Of a stretch of 64,000 bases of DNA, positions 1-12,590 are shown in pieces. The position numbers and the translations under genes were made by a program. How positions within the stretch are numbered: position 1 is the stretch's first letter; the number at the start of each line of letters is the position of its first letter. The DNA comes from Elysia chlorotica. Its lineage: Eukaryota; Mollusca; Gastropoda; Plakobranchidae. A model generated the notes under the pieces. The model saw only the letters and a list, made by a program, of their open reading frames with translations, made no database searches and had not been told where the DNA came from. The stretch spans positions 1 to 64,000 of the forward strand of contig RQTK01000985.1 in NCBI GenBank assembly GCA_003991915.1, given 5' to 3'.

Positions 1-889
1 GCAACTGAGAGAAAAGTATAAGAATTTCTTTTGAATCCATGATAAATATAGATATATATACATTATCTTAAACCCATTTATCTTTAACAAAATAACTGTC
101 CCCGGATTCAATATAAAAGCTTTAGTTATCTTTCAATTATCATTATAGTTTATATGAATGAATCACATTTCTCACAGGAAAGACATGAACATTAGAAGAT
201 AGTTTGTTTTCATCTGTGCTAAAAAAAATTAAATGTAGTTGATATTGACTCTAACCTGACAGAGGTAGGGTCACAAGAGTATATATGCCTGCATGATTTC
301 TAAGATGGTTTCAAGATTGTTCATCTCTAAACAAAACATATAAACTCATTCTGTAATAGATGTTTGCTTTCACGTACAGTTTGTGGTATGCTCCATCAAG
401 CAAAAGCTAATGGTTTCCAGTCTCTAATGTAGCGTTGGTGATCCACAGCTGTCATAACTCATATCTCCCTCTGTCTACCCTGTGTTCAAACTCATACCTC
501 TGTTTCTATTTTAGTAACTCTAGTAACCACTCCTTTTTGTCTGTGCTAGACATTTGTCTAGATTGTTTGGATCTAATAATATTACAATAGTTAATTGACA
601 TATCTAGTTACTTTTCTTCACTAGCTTTAATTCACACTCCTCGGAGGAGTCTCCACTTTGGTTTTCAACATTTTAAATATTAAGTTTTCAAAACATATCA
701 GAGCAAATGTGATTCACACTACAGGTCAACAACAATCAATATTTGGAGTGACTAGAACAGCTTTCTTTTGTAGTTTTTTTTTGGTATTTGGGACACATAA
801 AGTGAGGTGTTATTCAAAATGCACTTTTTTCCTATGACCCTAAAGAAAATGTATGTTTTGTTGTTTAAACTAGATACGTTTGTCTGCAG
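1..889 (+). other. MKS1 intron or upstream sequence
   Basis: AT-rich sequence before the first recognisable MKS1 exon. The next exon (890) begins in the middle of a codon after a ctgcag acceptor, so at least part of this stretch is intron. I found no exon matching the region of MKS1 that should precede it, so the N-terminal part of the protein is presumably left of the window. A TCTAGA-type motif occurs near 553-575. Confidence 0.6.
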
Positions 890-3800
890 AGATCATAGCA
901 GCATCCCTAAAGCCCTGATTGTGGACACAGAGCCCAGCGAGGAGATGCGTAAGCGGAATCATCTGGAGGCGCCACCCATCCAGGTCATGTACATCATGGC
1001 CGATCTCAGTCCTGCTGATAGGTGAGCTTCCTCTAGCACCGCAAGTGTGGCATCAGAGAACCTCATCTTGTTACTGGGGATTTATTGTGAGATAGAGAAT
1101 CTACATCCAGTATTGCGTGTAGCAATCTTGGGAAAAGCGCAGAATTTAAGAAAATTAGCTAGGTTGTTGGGTTGTTGTTTTTTTCAGTTCCTGTGTATGT
1201 GTGAGTGAAATTTATTTGAATTGCTACAAAAAACGAATGGAAATAGTTTTTAAAAAAATTAAAGTCCATAAAACAACATAGACTAAAGTTTAAGAATCAA
1301 CACAAGGGAAAGTAAAATTTCATTCTTTACCACTCTTTTCCTCGAACTTTACACACATAGTTCAATTTAAAGATACATGACTTACCATCCTGGTGTTAAA
1401 ATTGTCAAATGATATTTTTAATTGAAATGAAACAACCATTGCCAGAACGTTAGTATTGAAGCAAACTGCGCAGTGGCACTTAAAATTTCAACATGCTTGC
1501 ATCATATTTTTTTCAGACCAGCTGAGTTGTCAGATGAGTATGTTTTATGTGCCATAAAAGTTGACGCTAATGGAGTGCTGTGTATGCGACCAGACTTTTC
1601 CTGTGGCAGGAAACCTTACAGTGTGGAAACCCTATTGTCTAGAGGTCAGTTGATTAAGTACACTTATTTATTTTTTTACTATATCTTAGTTACTTTGCCT
1701 TCAGACTCTGTAATGTGCTGAATAATAAGAAATTTAAGTAGTATAATATATCAACAATCTCAATGTTTTATGCCCATGAACTTTATAGTTACTCATTTAA
1801 AGTACAGATGTTTTTAGTTGGGTTTTTTTTATGTAGCGCTCTTGTTTTATTATAGATCTAGTAATGTAATTACTCTCCTTTTCTTTACAGAGGGGTTTGA
1901 GTATACTATCGAAAATGTGTCCAAAGATATGAGCAGACAGGAGCAAGAAAAAGAACGGAAGATGTACAGAGAGGTGAGTTGATTTTTAAAATTTTTTTTC
2001 TTGTTCTTTCTTTATCTATAAACTACATATTTTACTTGTTTGAACATCTGAAACTATTAGAGTGTAATTCTAGTTTGGTTGATTCAAATTTTAAAGGATC
2101 AAATTAAGGGTGACAGCACATGATGTTGGAGTCTTTGAGAATGTTATTGTTTATATTGATAAAAAATACATCCACTTTTTATTAGTCAAACTGGATTTTA
2201 CTTTATAGGACACTGCAGAATAATTAGATTTGATTGAACTTGAAGAATAGAATTTTCAGTAAAAAAAAAATATCTCAAAATTCTACTTGGTTCTTGCAGC
2301 TTGAATCTCGTATTTTACTTAGCATGACTGATTTAATTATTTTTTTTTGTTTCAGATGTATTTAAGACACAATGATTTTGTTCACTCTTGTGTAGGAAAC
2401 GAATTTGAGCTGGTGAGTCGGATCTTTTTAAAACTTTGGCTATCTTTATCAAGCAATAGCAGGAATGGGGGTGGACAGAGTGCTCACTGGCACTTTTATT
2501 TTTTTAATGAAACAGTATGAGCCAAAAGCCTTGAGATGTGGTGTTTTCCAGCAATTATGAGCCTTTTTTTTATTGTTAGATTCCTACATATTCAAAGTAG
2601 TCCTTACGCTTCAAGAAAAAAGTTTTTTGCATAATGTCATATAAAAAACAGTTGATATTTAAGTATGCTTCTAAATGCTCAAAAAATCTGTTTTTAATTG
2701 TTTTTAACCTTATATCATAATTTTTTTATAAGCTTTTTGAAAAGTTTTATGACGACGACATTATCTTTCTCTCTGTTCATGTTACATTTTCAGCCTCCAG
2801 AAGATACCTTGCGATATGTTGTCTTTGGAGAGATCTGTAAGTTCTTTGACATTCAAAAGGCAGTATTAGAATTGTTTTCAAATTTTAAAAAGAAATAAAT
2901 ATATATAAAATAATTGATCTTTACTTGCATAATTATTAATGTCCATAAGTGCTCACTGAGGGTCGTCTCCAATCTATATGTCAACAATATAAATTAATTC
3001 ATCTCTTGGCGAATACTTGAAAAACAAAGGCCATATTCACCAACTTTCCTGCTGCCCTTCTTAGCAGTGTACATGAGTGAAAGTGCTGGAAGCACATAAT
3101 AAGCTTAGTTATTTCTGAATCCTACAATGAACTTATAATTATACTGTTTTCTTAAATTCATTCAACAAACACAATTTAAAGAGTAGATATATACACACAA
3201 GGTTTTATATGGTTCAACAAATGAACTCAAAGTTATAAATAAATTAGATCAACCAGGGAGGGATATGTCGGGGTTAAAAAAAACCCAAAAACAAACAGCT
3301 CTAAGTTTGTCTACTTGAATTGATAGCAAAATTGAGATATAAATGGATCTTACTGAAAGTTGATTTAAGTATTGTTTAATTTACCATTACTTTGGATTGC
3401 AAGATAGTATTGAAATCCTGCTTTAAATTTTCAAAACATAGAAAACTAGAGGATTGTTTAAGTGTTTTCTTTCCATTTTGTTTCAGTGTCCGCTCAAGAT
3501 TTTGAAAAGGATAATTTATATATTCACATGTTCACAGACTTGCCTAAAAGTAAGTGGAAATAAAAAAGTCCATAGAGAAAGGAGAGCTGATTACGTCTGC
3601 GAATTTATAAGGATGCATACAAAAATATACTCTGTGGTTGATCCTTTTGACTGCATTCGACAGAAAACAGTATTGCGTGATTTGGAAAAAGTTGCCTTAT
3701 TTTTAGTTGTGCCTCTCTCAAAGTGTCAACACTTGTTTAGGACACTGGAAATTTTAAAAATTCAGAAATTTTATTAGAAAATAAGGACATAAATAACAAT

Positions 3801-6800
3801 TCCAACCAGGGTTATGCAAAGATAATTGAATTTGTCACAACTAACTATTCAAGAAGGACTCCATTGTGTCTTCATTTCACTCTTTATCAATTCTGTTCTT
3901 TTTGCATAACAGAAACCAGTATTGCATGATTTGGAAAAAGTTGCCTTTTTTTAGTTGTGCCTCTCTCAAAGTGTCATTTTTTTTTTAAATGAAGAAATTA
4001 AGAGTTTAAGAAAATAATTCAAAGCAGATTTCAAAAGGTGTTTTTCAATTCATGTAGGCTTAATTTTTAAATTAAACTTTAATACAGGTATCACTTTGAA
4101 GTCTATCCTTTGAGGACCTGATATTTATACCCATAAAGCACTTTAATATCTATCCAGGTGGTTTTTTTTCCTTAAATATTTGCAGAAGACAGTGGTCTCT
4201 AAGATGTTGACACCAGCTTGCATAGTTGGACATATCATTTCTAAGCAGCTGAAAAAATTACTGGGATTGATTGTTCACATTACATTATACAATATTTAGA
4301 TTGGCTGTAATTGAAAGAAAAAAGATGAAATTAATGTCCGTAAAGTATAATGAGCAGATAGAGAAAAAAAGGAAAAATATAGTTATGGGGATTGTGGTGA
4401 TACAGTTTTATTATAAGAAATGGAATTTATTTAGGTAGACAATAAGTAGTATGTGAGATCGGATAGTGATACCACCTCTTACTAATCTAGCAAATGGAGC
4501 TAGACTTTAAGGGGTTACTTTTATTGCATGATACTAGGCCTACAGGCTAGTTTGTTATATTGCCTTTTAAACAATACTTGTTAAGAACACTGGAAATTTT
4601 ACAAATTCAGAGATTTTATCAGAAAATGACATAAATACAATGCTAATCATGGTTATGCAAATCATAATTGAATTTGTCACAACTAATTGTTCAAGAAGGA
4701 CTTCATTGTGCCATCATATTTCACTCTTTATCAATTCTGTTCTTTTTACATTGTAGATCCCCAATTTTATTTTACTGACTTTTATTTATTGTTTATTCAC
4801 ATTGTCTTCCTTTAGATTGGAGCGCTGACAGAAACCAACAGCTTTCCTGGATCACACAAAGTTGTTCGGTGAAGACTGTAAATCAGGTTAGTTAATCATG
4901 CTGTTTGTTGGCCATGCCTACCCTACTTCTTTATGGAGGAATTTTTGGGGGTTGTACATCCTTGACTTTTCGGAGACTAGTTAAAGCAGATTGGAAACCA
5001 TGGCTATCAGGAAATGAATTTAGAGTCTCATCTTTTCTGTTCAATGGTGTTAGGTGTCATATTGATTAATTTCTGAAGCTGGTGAGATATAAATGTGTTC
5101 TGTCAGAATTCTGGCCATTATTATTTTTTAACTTACACATACGATAATACTCAGGTTGACTTTACAGCTATCTAATCAGCTGTATTACCCATTACATATT
5201 TGGATTTTGGTCCATTGCTGTCAACGCTTGTTGGGTTAAAAACTATACCTGATGCACCCTTCTACACTTTTTAATACTTAGTTGAATAGCTTGCCATTAA
5301 CAAATTTTGTTTATTACATCAAGTTTTGTTTTCTCTCTCTCTTTACCAGACGGAAATCGCATACTTCAGTTACCCATTCCATTTTGAACTGGTGTACAAA
5401 AAATCTCAATACAGCTCTAGCAATGAAGGTAACATTCATATTTTATGACTTTCATCCATTCCTCTTATCTGTGGGAAAAAAAGGGGGGCGGGGTACTTTT
5501 TATTCAATTTATTTTGTCTGTGACTAGCGTTCTTAGTGGATAATTACTTTATCATTGACATTTAGCGACTGTGCTTTTTCTATTTAATAGATAAATATTC
5601 TTTTAAATCAAACTTTAAATTCCAATACTTTACTTTGTAAATACACAAACTTGATTCAGTAAGGACTTCCGACTGGCAGATACATCAAAATTTCGACTTT
5701 TCTGTTTTCTCTACTCCCGTGATTGAGGAATTACATCCTCTCTGCCTCTACTGGGACAATATCGTAATCTGTCCAAATCGAACTGATCAGACCAACCAGG
5801 GCTAACATTTGTTTTTTTATTAAAAAAACATTTTCAGAACAACAATATATATTTGCTTATAGTTATCGCAAACTTGATTTACAGTTCTTTAGATTTTTGT
5901 GCCGGACCAACACCATTTTCCAATATAACCATGTATTGTGTAGCAGAGCTTGGTGTTAGAACATACTGTAAATCTGTTTCCTCACAGAGTCTGAGCTGCC
6001 TCAGTTCCCAAGGTTGATGGTGGAGGTTGGAGCGTTCGACTCGTGGTCCCGTCACTACACCGAGGGCTACTCCTACTTTCAGCTGCCGGCCAAGCCAGGT
6101 AATTTGTCCAGCAACACCATACTTTAGGGCAAGAAATTGGTTCAGGACATTAAAAAATGGCTTAAGACTTAACAACGTTTTTTTAGGGCAAAAAACATTT
6201 GCTTTTATAAAGATATGATTTTGGATGGTTTACAGAATTAGGTTTATATAATGAGCATGTTTTTAAAGTTTACCCATGTATTCTGCAGGCCTAGGGTCAT
6301 TTTTCTTTGTAAAAAAAAAAATAACCTTGGATAGTAAACAAAATTGTCAGACTTGTTCAATTTTCTGCTAAGAAGAACAGAAAAGTATTAAATGATAAAA
6401 AGATTAAGATTAAGAAAATGATTTGTTTTTTTTGTTTTATTTACACACACTTGTAAGAAGCTCATGTCTTTTCCAGCTTGAACATTGAATTATTCCTCCC
6501 TGCTTACCAATGACAGCAATCACTGTTTGTTCACCTGCCAGGGATTCACATGGAGAAAGCTCACTGCTGGAGACCTGTTGGAAATTCCGTGTTTGATAAC
6601 TTGAGGCGTTTTTTCACTGGGGGTACCCCGGAAATAGAGGATCCGACATATGTTGCAGTTCCATCAACATTTGATGTAAGCCAGCTGCTACTTCTGCTCC
6701 ATCTCTTGTGTAAAAACAAAAAAAATGTTTAACTTAAACTTTCAAAAGAGAGCCTTCATAATTTTGTATTGTAACCTATATTGTAAAGGAGTCATAAAGT

Positions 6801-9071
6801 TTTGAAAATGCCAATCAGTAATAAAATGTCCCAATAAAGTAGTTTTTTTTACTCCATTATTATATCCAAGCATAAATTAATCAGATATCAAATATCAGTG
6901 TTGTGGCACAGCATTGTTTGTTTAGGTGCTACAGAGAAGTTATAGAATCTCAAGACTTTTTAGAGAAAACATTGGGGGAAAAAGCAGGCTTATTGAGTTG
7001 TCTTTTTTTCTGCTTTGTTAATTTTTATTCATGTTTTCTCACACATATTATTCGATTTTGTAGTTCAAATTAGGATATGTAAAGAATAATTTTAACTTGT
7101 GTTTTCTTAGGGCAAGTTCCTGAGCAAGTTTGGATTCAGGACTCAGTCTACTGGCACGGTGATGGCAAGGTTCAATGTCATGCTGCAGTCAAGGTTAGCT
7201 CACTCTGGCTTGGATAAAGATAAATCAGTTTTTTTCAACCCTAATTTTTTGCTTTGAATTTTTTTACGTTTTGGTGAAAATTAAGTCCATCAATACATTT
7301 ATCTAAATTTTTAACATATTAAATTTAGACACTAAACCTTCAATCACAGTTCTAAGCTTTTTCAAACATGTCAGCCTGTTTCTTTATTTTGTTTTGTTTT
7401 TGTTTATAATAATTATTGTTATTATTGTTATTATTATTACATCAAGGATCATTAGGGCTCCGTCATTTATTTTGAGGCATATAATTTGTAAAAAATGAGA
7501 GATGGAAGTGCCTGGTTTGTTTGTTTTGGGTTGTTTTGTTATTGTTGTTTTTATTCAGTTCAGTAAATTAGCAATACTGAATGACATAACTTCTACCACC
7601 ACACAGTCATACTTTGATTTTTGTTGCTGTGTAAACTTTTTGCCCCTCTCTCATTTAAAAGAAAAAAAAAATGTTAAAATTCTTGCAGTTGCACTACATT
7701 TTGAGGACATTGAATTTATCCAAGTTAAATGAATGCCTTACCAACATATTTCTTTTTTTTTTCTTGCAGAACATTTATGGAATCAAAAGCCAATAAACGT
7801 TCTCTTGGGTCATTGCTTGAAAGCCTGGGGTAAGTTACATTTGTTTCATTTTTGTTAATACTTTATTATCATTAAGATAAGTGTGAGTTGACCTTTTGAA
7901 TCACGACTCTCATGTGCATAACTGGAAAGACATTTTCTTACTGTAGGATCCATATTCTTGAAGAGACATAAACTTCATCTGAAACATTGATGTACCAGTA
8001 GTGAGTATTTAATTTTTAGTGTTGGCGTAGCCATTATTTATGGCATTTATTTAAGTAGACTAGATACATTGAAAAAAGGGAGGAAATATGTGTATCTGCA
8101 TATGTCGGAATTTCAAAGACATGGCTTTTGAATATTAAAAAGTTATGAACCAAAACTCAAAGCATATTTGAGTTTCTTTATTCATGTGAGTTGCTTGGTA
8201 GATTCTTGCATTTGTACTCTTATGATTGTAGATGTGAATTATAAAGCATCATGAAAGAGTTTAAATTTGTGATGAAATGAGGAAATCAAGATAAAAACCA
8301 TTAAATATTACTCAAACATCACAATTTTCATTTTTATTGGGAAAACTAACAAACAGATTTTAAAATTAACCTTCATTTTTATCTGCAGAATTACAGCCAT
8401 GCAGGCAAATATTACAAGTGTTTTAGGTAAGTTTGTTTTCATTACAATTTTTCTACAACTTAGTACAAGTAATATTATTCTCTGGCAAGCTGTCTTATGT
8501 GGTGTATCTCTGAGCTTCTATTGGGAAGAGAGATGTCATTCTAACATGACTTGTTATAACAATAGCCTGGTTTTCCTGCTGTCTCTTTGGTAGTACATAA
8601 AATTATTTTGGGACCCACACGTGTTATAGTCTGTAGCCTTGTGGCTGACAAAATAAGTTAGAATATAATCTGTGCCTTGCATTTCTTTTTCTATTTATTC
8701 ATTTACATCAGGGGTTTTTTGTAGTAGTTATAAAGTTGCTGCTATATTTAAATACAAGAAGGATGATTTCAAAGTCTGAGCCAAAAATTTCAAATAAAAT
8801 TACCAAATCTCAATTAAAATGAAATTATTTTTTTTATTTTTTTTAGATAACTTTTTATTGTTTGAATGTAACAAATTGTGTGGCTTAATCCAATTGTCTC
8901 TTCTATTTACACTCTTAGCAAGAAAGGATTGAAGTAATTCTTGATATGTTATTCTCTCAAATAGAGGCTTTCAAGAGAGCTCGCATGAAGATGGTGCAAG
9001 CAAGAGAGGCTGCCACGCAGGAGCTCTTAAGAGAAGCCCGACCGATATACAAGGGAGAGCTAGATGATTGA
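890..9071 (+). CDS. MKS1: Meckel syndrome type 1 protein (MKS1), 3' part, 14 exons
   Basis: MKS1 is a B9-domain component of the transition-zone complex (with B9D1, B9D2 and tectonic proteins) that gates entry into the primary cilium. Exons read from splice sites: 890-1021, 1517-1644, 1891-1973, 2356-2412, 2794-2836, 3487-3549, 4816-4886, 5350-5428, 5988-6098, 6542-6675, 7111-7193, 7770-7829, 8389-8426, 8965-9071. Phases agree throughout and give about 395 residues ending in TGA. Landmarks shared with vertebrate MKS1 are EPSEE and IMADL in the first exon, VSAQDFEKDNLYIH (start of the B9/C2-like domain), YFSYPFHFE, LRRFFTGG, GFRTQSTGTV and the C-terminal EAFKRARMKMVQARE. The 5' exons are missing because the window begins inside the gene; human MKS1 is about 559 aa. 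No frameshift or stop was seen. Identification is from remembered family sequence; exon edges are inferred. Confidence 0.95.
3663..4755 (+). repeat. Diverged local duplications in an MKS1 intron
   Basis: Within the 3550-4815 intron several segments recur. About 3670-3730 (tgatttggaaaaagttgcc ... cctctctcaaagtgtc) returns at 3912-3975. About 3737-3905 (ggacactggaaatttta ... ttctgttcttttt) returns at about 4575-4750. The copies differ by scattered substitutions and small indels, as expected for an old non-coding duplication. The open frame over 3454-3777 reads through one copy and is not a gene. Confidence 0.7.
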
Positions 9072-9946
9072 TAGAATTAGAACATAAAGACAATTCTGCA
9101 TTCTAATTGCATGAAAATTATAAACATTTGGTATATAGTTCTCTGCAGTTGATCAAATTTACATTCCCATAGTTGTGTTGATGTATCCAAGCAATGGGTA
9201 ACACCAATGAGCATCTGGAGAGAAAAATAAGAAAATTACATCCTTGGAAAATTTAAAATTTGGACATTAAATTGTTTCCAGATGGGATTTTAGTATGAGT
9301 CAAAGCACTAAGCCTTCTAGATACGGGTGTAAAATCAATAACTCTGTGTACCACTAATGCTGTTACATTTCAGTAAGAATTTGTTTTCTTAATGTAATGG
9401 TTGGGATGTAAAGAGAACATATTTCAAGTGTAACTTTATAATTTTAATTTCTGTGCTGAACGTAAAGTTCAATGATTATCAGGTTTTTTTGGACAGCAAC
9501 CATAAAAGACGTTAAAGGGCATGAAAGGTTTTAATATTTGGGGTGAAAATGTCAGTTAAAAAGGGGGTACTCTAGAGCTAAATCATGCACGCAAGTCAAT
9601 CGCTTCTGCAGTTTGACTAATTTTGTTATTATTCTACTCAAATACATAACATTAAATATTTGTTGCTACTACATGCATTCCCTTCAACAAAAACTTCAAC
9701 ATAATTATATAAATTTTATATCATATTCCGTCCATGAATTTGTAGATCACTCATATTGAAAAAGAGTCTGTTTATTTGTATATTAATCAAATATTTATTG
9801 TGATTGATACATGTAGAAATATTTAGAATTTGTACATATTTAATAATGTTTCTTTGTACTTTACACATTGATGCTGTAATTGAGATAAATGACAAGATAC
9901 TGTTTGTAGGTGAATGTTTTTGAGTGCGAGTGAAGAAGGAGTACCA

Positions 9947-9996
9947 CTGTGTGTAAATATCCATTCTCTAAGAAGAGAATGGATATTTACACACAG
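9947..9996. repeat. Perfect 23-bp inverted repeat with a 4-nt loop
   Basis: The arms 9947-9969 and 9974-9996 are exact reverse complements, with the loop aaga at 9970-9973. The arm core is GTAAATATCCATTCTCT. Flanking bases do not pair, so this is an isolated hairpin about 0.9 kb downstream of the MKS1 stop, possibly within its 3' UTR. The loop is shorter than in a typical pre-miRNA. Confidence 0.9.
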
Positions 9997-10773
9997 AATC
10001 TGAGCAAATTCATAATAACAGTGCTGTATATGTGGCTGTATCTGTGTGTTTGAAAACTTCATATTCTGTATTTATAGTTAACTCTAGTTCATCATAATGT
10101 TCAATCATTCACGAATGCTATCAGATTATAAAGATGCTACAGACCAAGATAACAAACTACGAGTCACCTTTTTGTCTTCCTCTGTTCAGTTTTTTCCTTT
10201 TAAATTAGGGTGTTTGTATTATATCCAATGGGAAAATTTATTATTTAGCAAATATACGTGACATTATTTAAAATTTCTTTCACACCATCGTGGGGACAAA
10301 CAAATGTATTGTACCGATTCCATTTGTGTTTTTCTTGTTTGCTTATTTATTGGCAAACTAGACAAAATAGAGGCTGTGATTGCTCCAGGTATAAACATAA
10401 TTGTTTTGTTTTGGGTTTTTTACTTGCCCTGGCATTTAGCTACTGATATCGTTGCAGGGGTGACTTTAAATTAAAAAAGAAAAAACAATGCTGTTAAAAT
10501 CTATTTAAAAAAAAAAAAAAATTTGATTTAAAACAGGTCCCACTGATGTTATCATCGGATGATACTTATAATCAATAGATAGAAAATCAGATTTAGGTTC
10601 AACCTATATAATTCTACTTCTAAAAGTTATATATTCTTGAATGTAGCCCTCCTTTTGATTACAGCACGGGTATTTCAAAAGGTCATGTAAAAACCAAGGT
10701 GGTAGTTCCGATCAGGTAATGCACATTTGAGACATGCAGATTCTTAGTTAAAAACCTAAATTTTCTGCAAGGG

Positions 10774-10888
10774 AACATTATACTGACACCGACCCAACCA
10801 GTAGGGAACGCAACAGCCAGGATTCGAACTCGGGACCTTTTGCGTCGGAAGCCGATGTTCTACCATTGGACCACCGCGCCCCCCTAGG
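10774..10888 (-). mobile_element. tRNA-derived SINE
   Basis: Read on the minus strand, 10888 to about 10808 looks like a tRNA: A-box-like TGGTCCAATGGTAGAAC, then B-box GTTCGAATCC at about 10829-10820. It continues into the core motif GGTTGGGTCGGTGTCAG, which recurs at other sites in this window. Flanking target duplications were not identified. It is not called as a functional tRNA because the ends do not form an obvious acceptor stem. Confidence 0.8.
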
Positions 10889-11325
10889 AATAAAGGAAAC
10901 AACAATCATTTAACTTTTTTTTTAAATTCAAGTAAACCAAAATAATGATGGATAAACACCAAAATAAATAAAGAATACATTGAGTTTGACAGGCATTTCA
11001 TAACTTAAGATAGCAGCATCTTGCCATTTTCCCACGATCGATCCCTATTGCATGAGACCATCAAATTCGAAGGAGAAGAAAAAATGCTCCTGTTGTGTAA
11101 GGAAAAGAATGTGATACCCAGAATTTGGCTGGTCACAGTGCACTCGTTGATGCCAATTTTTCGTAAATTTGCGGATGTCTTAAAAAAAAAAAGTTAGCAT
11201 GTCTTATTTCATTAAGGATTTATCAAGTTGATCTTGTATTAATATTATTATGATTCTATGTACACCCCTGTGAACGAGGAGTTCCAGTATAAAAAAAATG
11301 ATCAGGTTGGCATCATTGTATACAT

Positions 11326-11434
11326 GTAATACTGTCACCAACCCAACCAGAACGGTAAATGGTGGTCCGTTAGGAGAATCAACCATGAAAGAACTCGATT
11401 TGCTCTACTGCCTGAGCTAGCCCGTCCCTACTTC
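11326..11434 (-). mobile_element. tRNA-derived SINE with a different head
   Basis: On the minus strand there is an A-box-like GCTAGCTCAGGCAGTAGAGC, a degenerate B-box GGTTGATTCTC, then CTGGTTGGGTTGGTGACAG, a variant of the core found in the other SINEs here. The head sequence clearly differs from the copy at 10.8 kb. Confidence 0.7.
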
Positions 11435-11485
11435 CGTCGAAAAATCAACACGACTTTTTTTTTCTTAGTTTTTACGCAACCTAAA

Positions 11486-11700
11486 CTTCATTTGTGTGTG
11501 TGTGTGTGTTTTGGTTGTTGTTTCTTTTTTTTAAGAATCATGTAATTTAGCGACAAGATATAACTTGAGGTTCGAACGGCCAATTTCCTACCAGTCACTC
11601 AGTTAAGAGCAATACCGACTGATTCACAATCGCATCCCTTCTAAAGATGGGTAGGGCCTACCCGTTGGTGGATATGTCCATTCTGTACGCTGTCTGTCTG

Positions 11701-11767
<67 letters not shown>

Positions 11768-12324
11768 GAAGTGTTGTGTGCAGGGACTGAATCTGCAACC
11801 TTACAACTAGAAGAACCAGTGCGCTCATGTCTTAGATCACCTCGTCTCAAAGCGCACGAACTATGATGGTAGTCTTTGGTTGGAGAAAGCGACGGGCTCT
11901 CACGGTTTAGTTTTTGTTCGCTAGCAGACTAAGTTGCCGGAAGTTGGTGGAGCCTTGTCTTTCTGCTTTGTTAGCTCGCAGTGATTATCCGCATCCCGGG
12001 ATGAGAATAACACAGTTCCGTTATTCGCATCCCCCCTTACCAAATCACACAGACTATTGTGGGTTTCGCAAGATATGACGAGACGAGGCAATGGGTTAGC
12101 TCTTTAAAAAAACCAACTTCATTTGTGTGTGTGTGTGTGTTTTGGTTGTTGTTTCTTTTTTTTAAGAATCATGTAATTTAGCGACAAGATATAACTTGGG
12201 GTTCGAACGGCCGATTTCCTACCAGTCAGTTTAGAGCACTACCGACTGATTCACAATCGCATCCCTTCTAAACATGGGTAACCGCTGGTGGATCTGTCCT
12301 CTCTGTGCGCTGTCTGTCTGTCTG

Positions 12325-12394
<70 letters not shown>

Positions 12395-12590
12395 GGGCAG
12401 GGGCTGAATCTGCAACCTTTCAACTAGAAGAACCAGTGCGCTCAAGATCACCTCATCCAAAGCGCACCAACTCTAATGGTAATCTTAGGTTGGAGAAAGC
12501 GACGGGCTCTCACGGTTTAGTTTTTGTTCGCCAGTAGACTAAGTTGCCGGAAGTTGGTGGAGCCTTGTCTTTCTGCTTTGTTACCTACGG
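11486..12590. repeat. Local duplication of a (CT)n unit with two tRNA-like heads
   Basis: The segment 11486 to about 11975 is repeated, with a few differences, at 12117 to about 12585, an offset of about 617-631 bp. Each copy contains a (GT)n tract, a minus-strand tRNA-like region with B-box GTTCGAACC, a long (CT)n tract (about 11700-11765 and 12320-12388), and a second minus-strand tRNA-like region with B-box GGTTGCAGATTCAGTCCC. The overall form suggests a dimeric tRNA SINE joined by a microsatellite and then duplicated. Open frames here, including poly-Ser/Leu and Arg/Glu frames, come from the dinucleotide repeat. Confidence 0.75.

Noticed and set aside
3454-3777. 107-aa open frame in MKS1
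   Set aside because: Only 3487-3549 is the MKS1 exon, and in another frame; the rest reads through intron and a duplicated non-coding segment.
10808-10888. A functional tRNA gene on the minus strand
   Set aside because: A- and B-box are good but the ends do not form an acceptor stem, and the sequence continues into a SINE core present elsewhere.
12251-12537. Open frames with Arg-Glu or Leu-Ser runs
   Set aside because: They are translations of the (CT)n microsatellite; flanking residues show no similarity and there are no splice signals.
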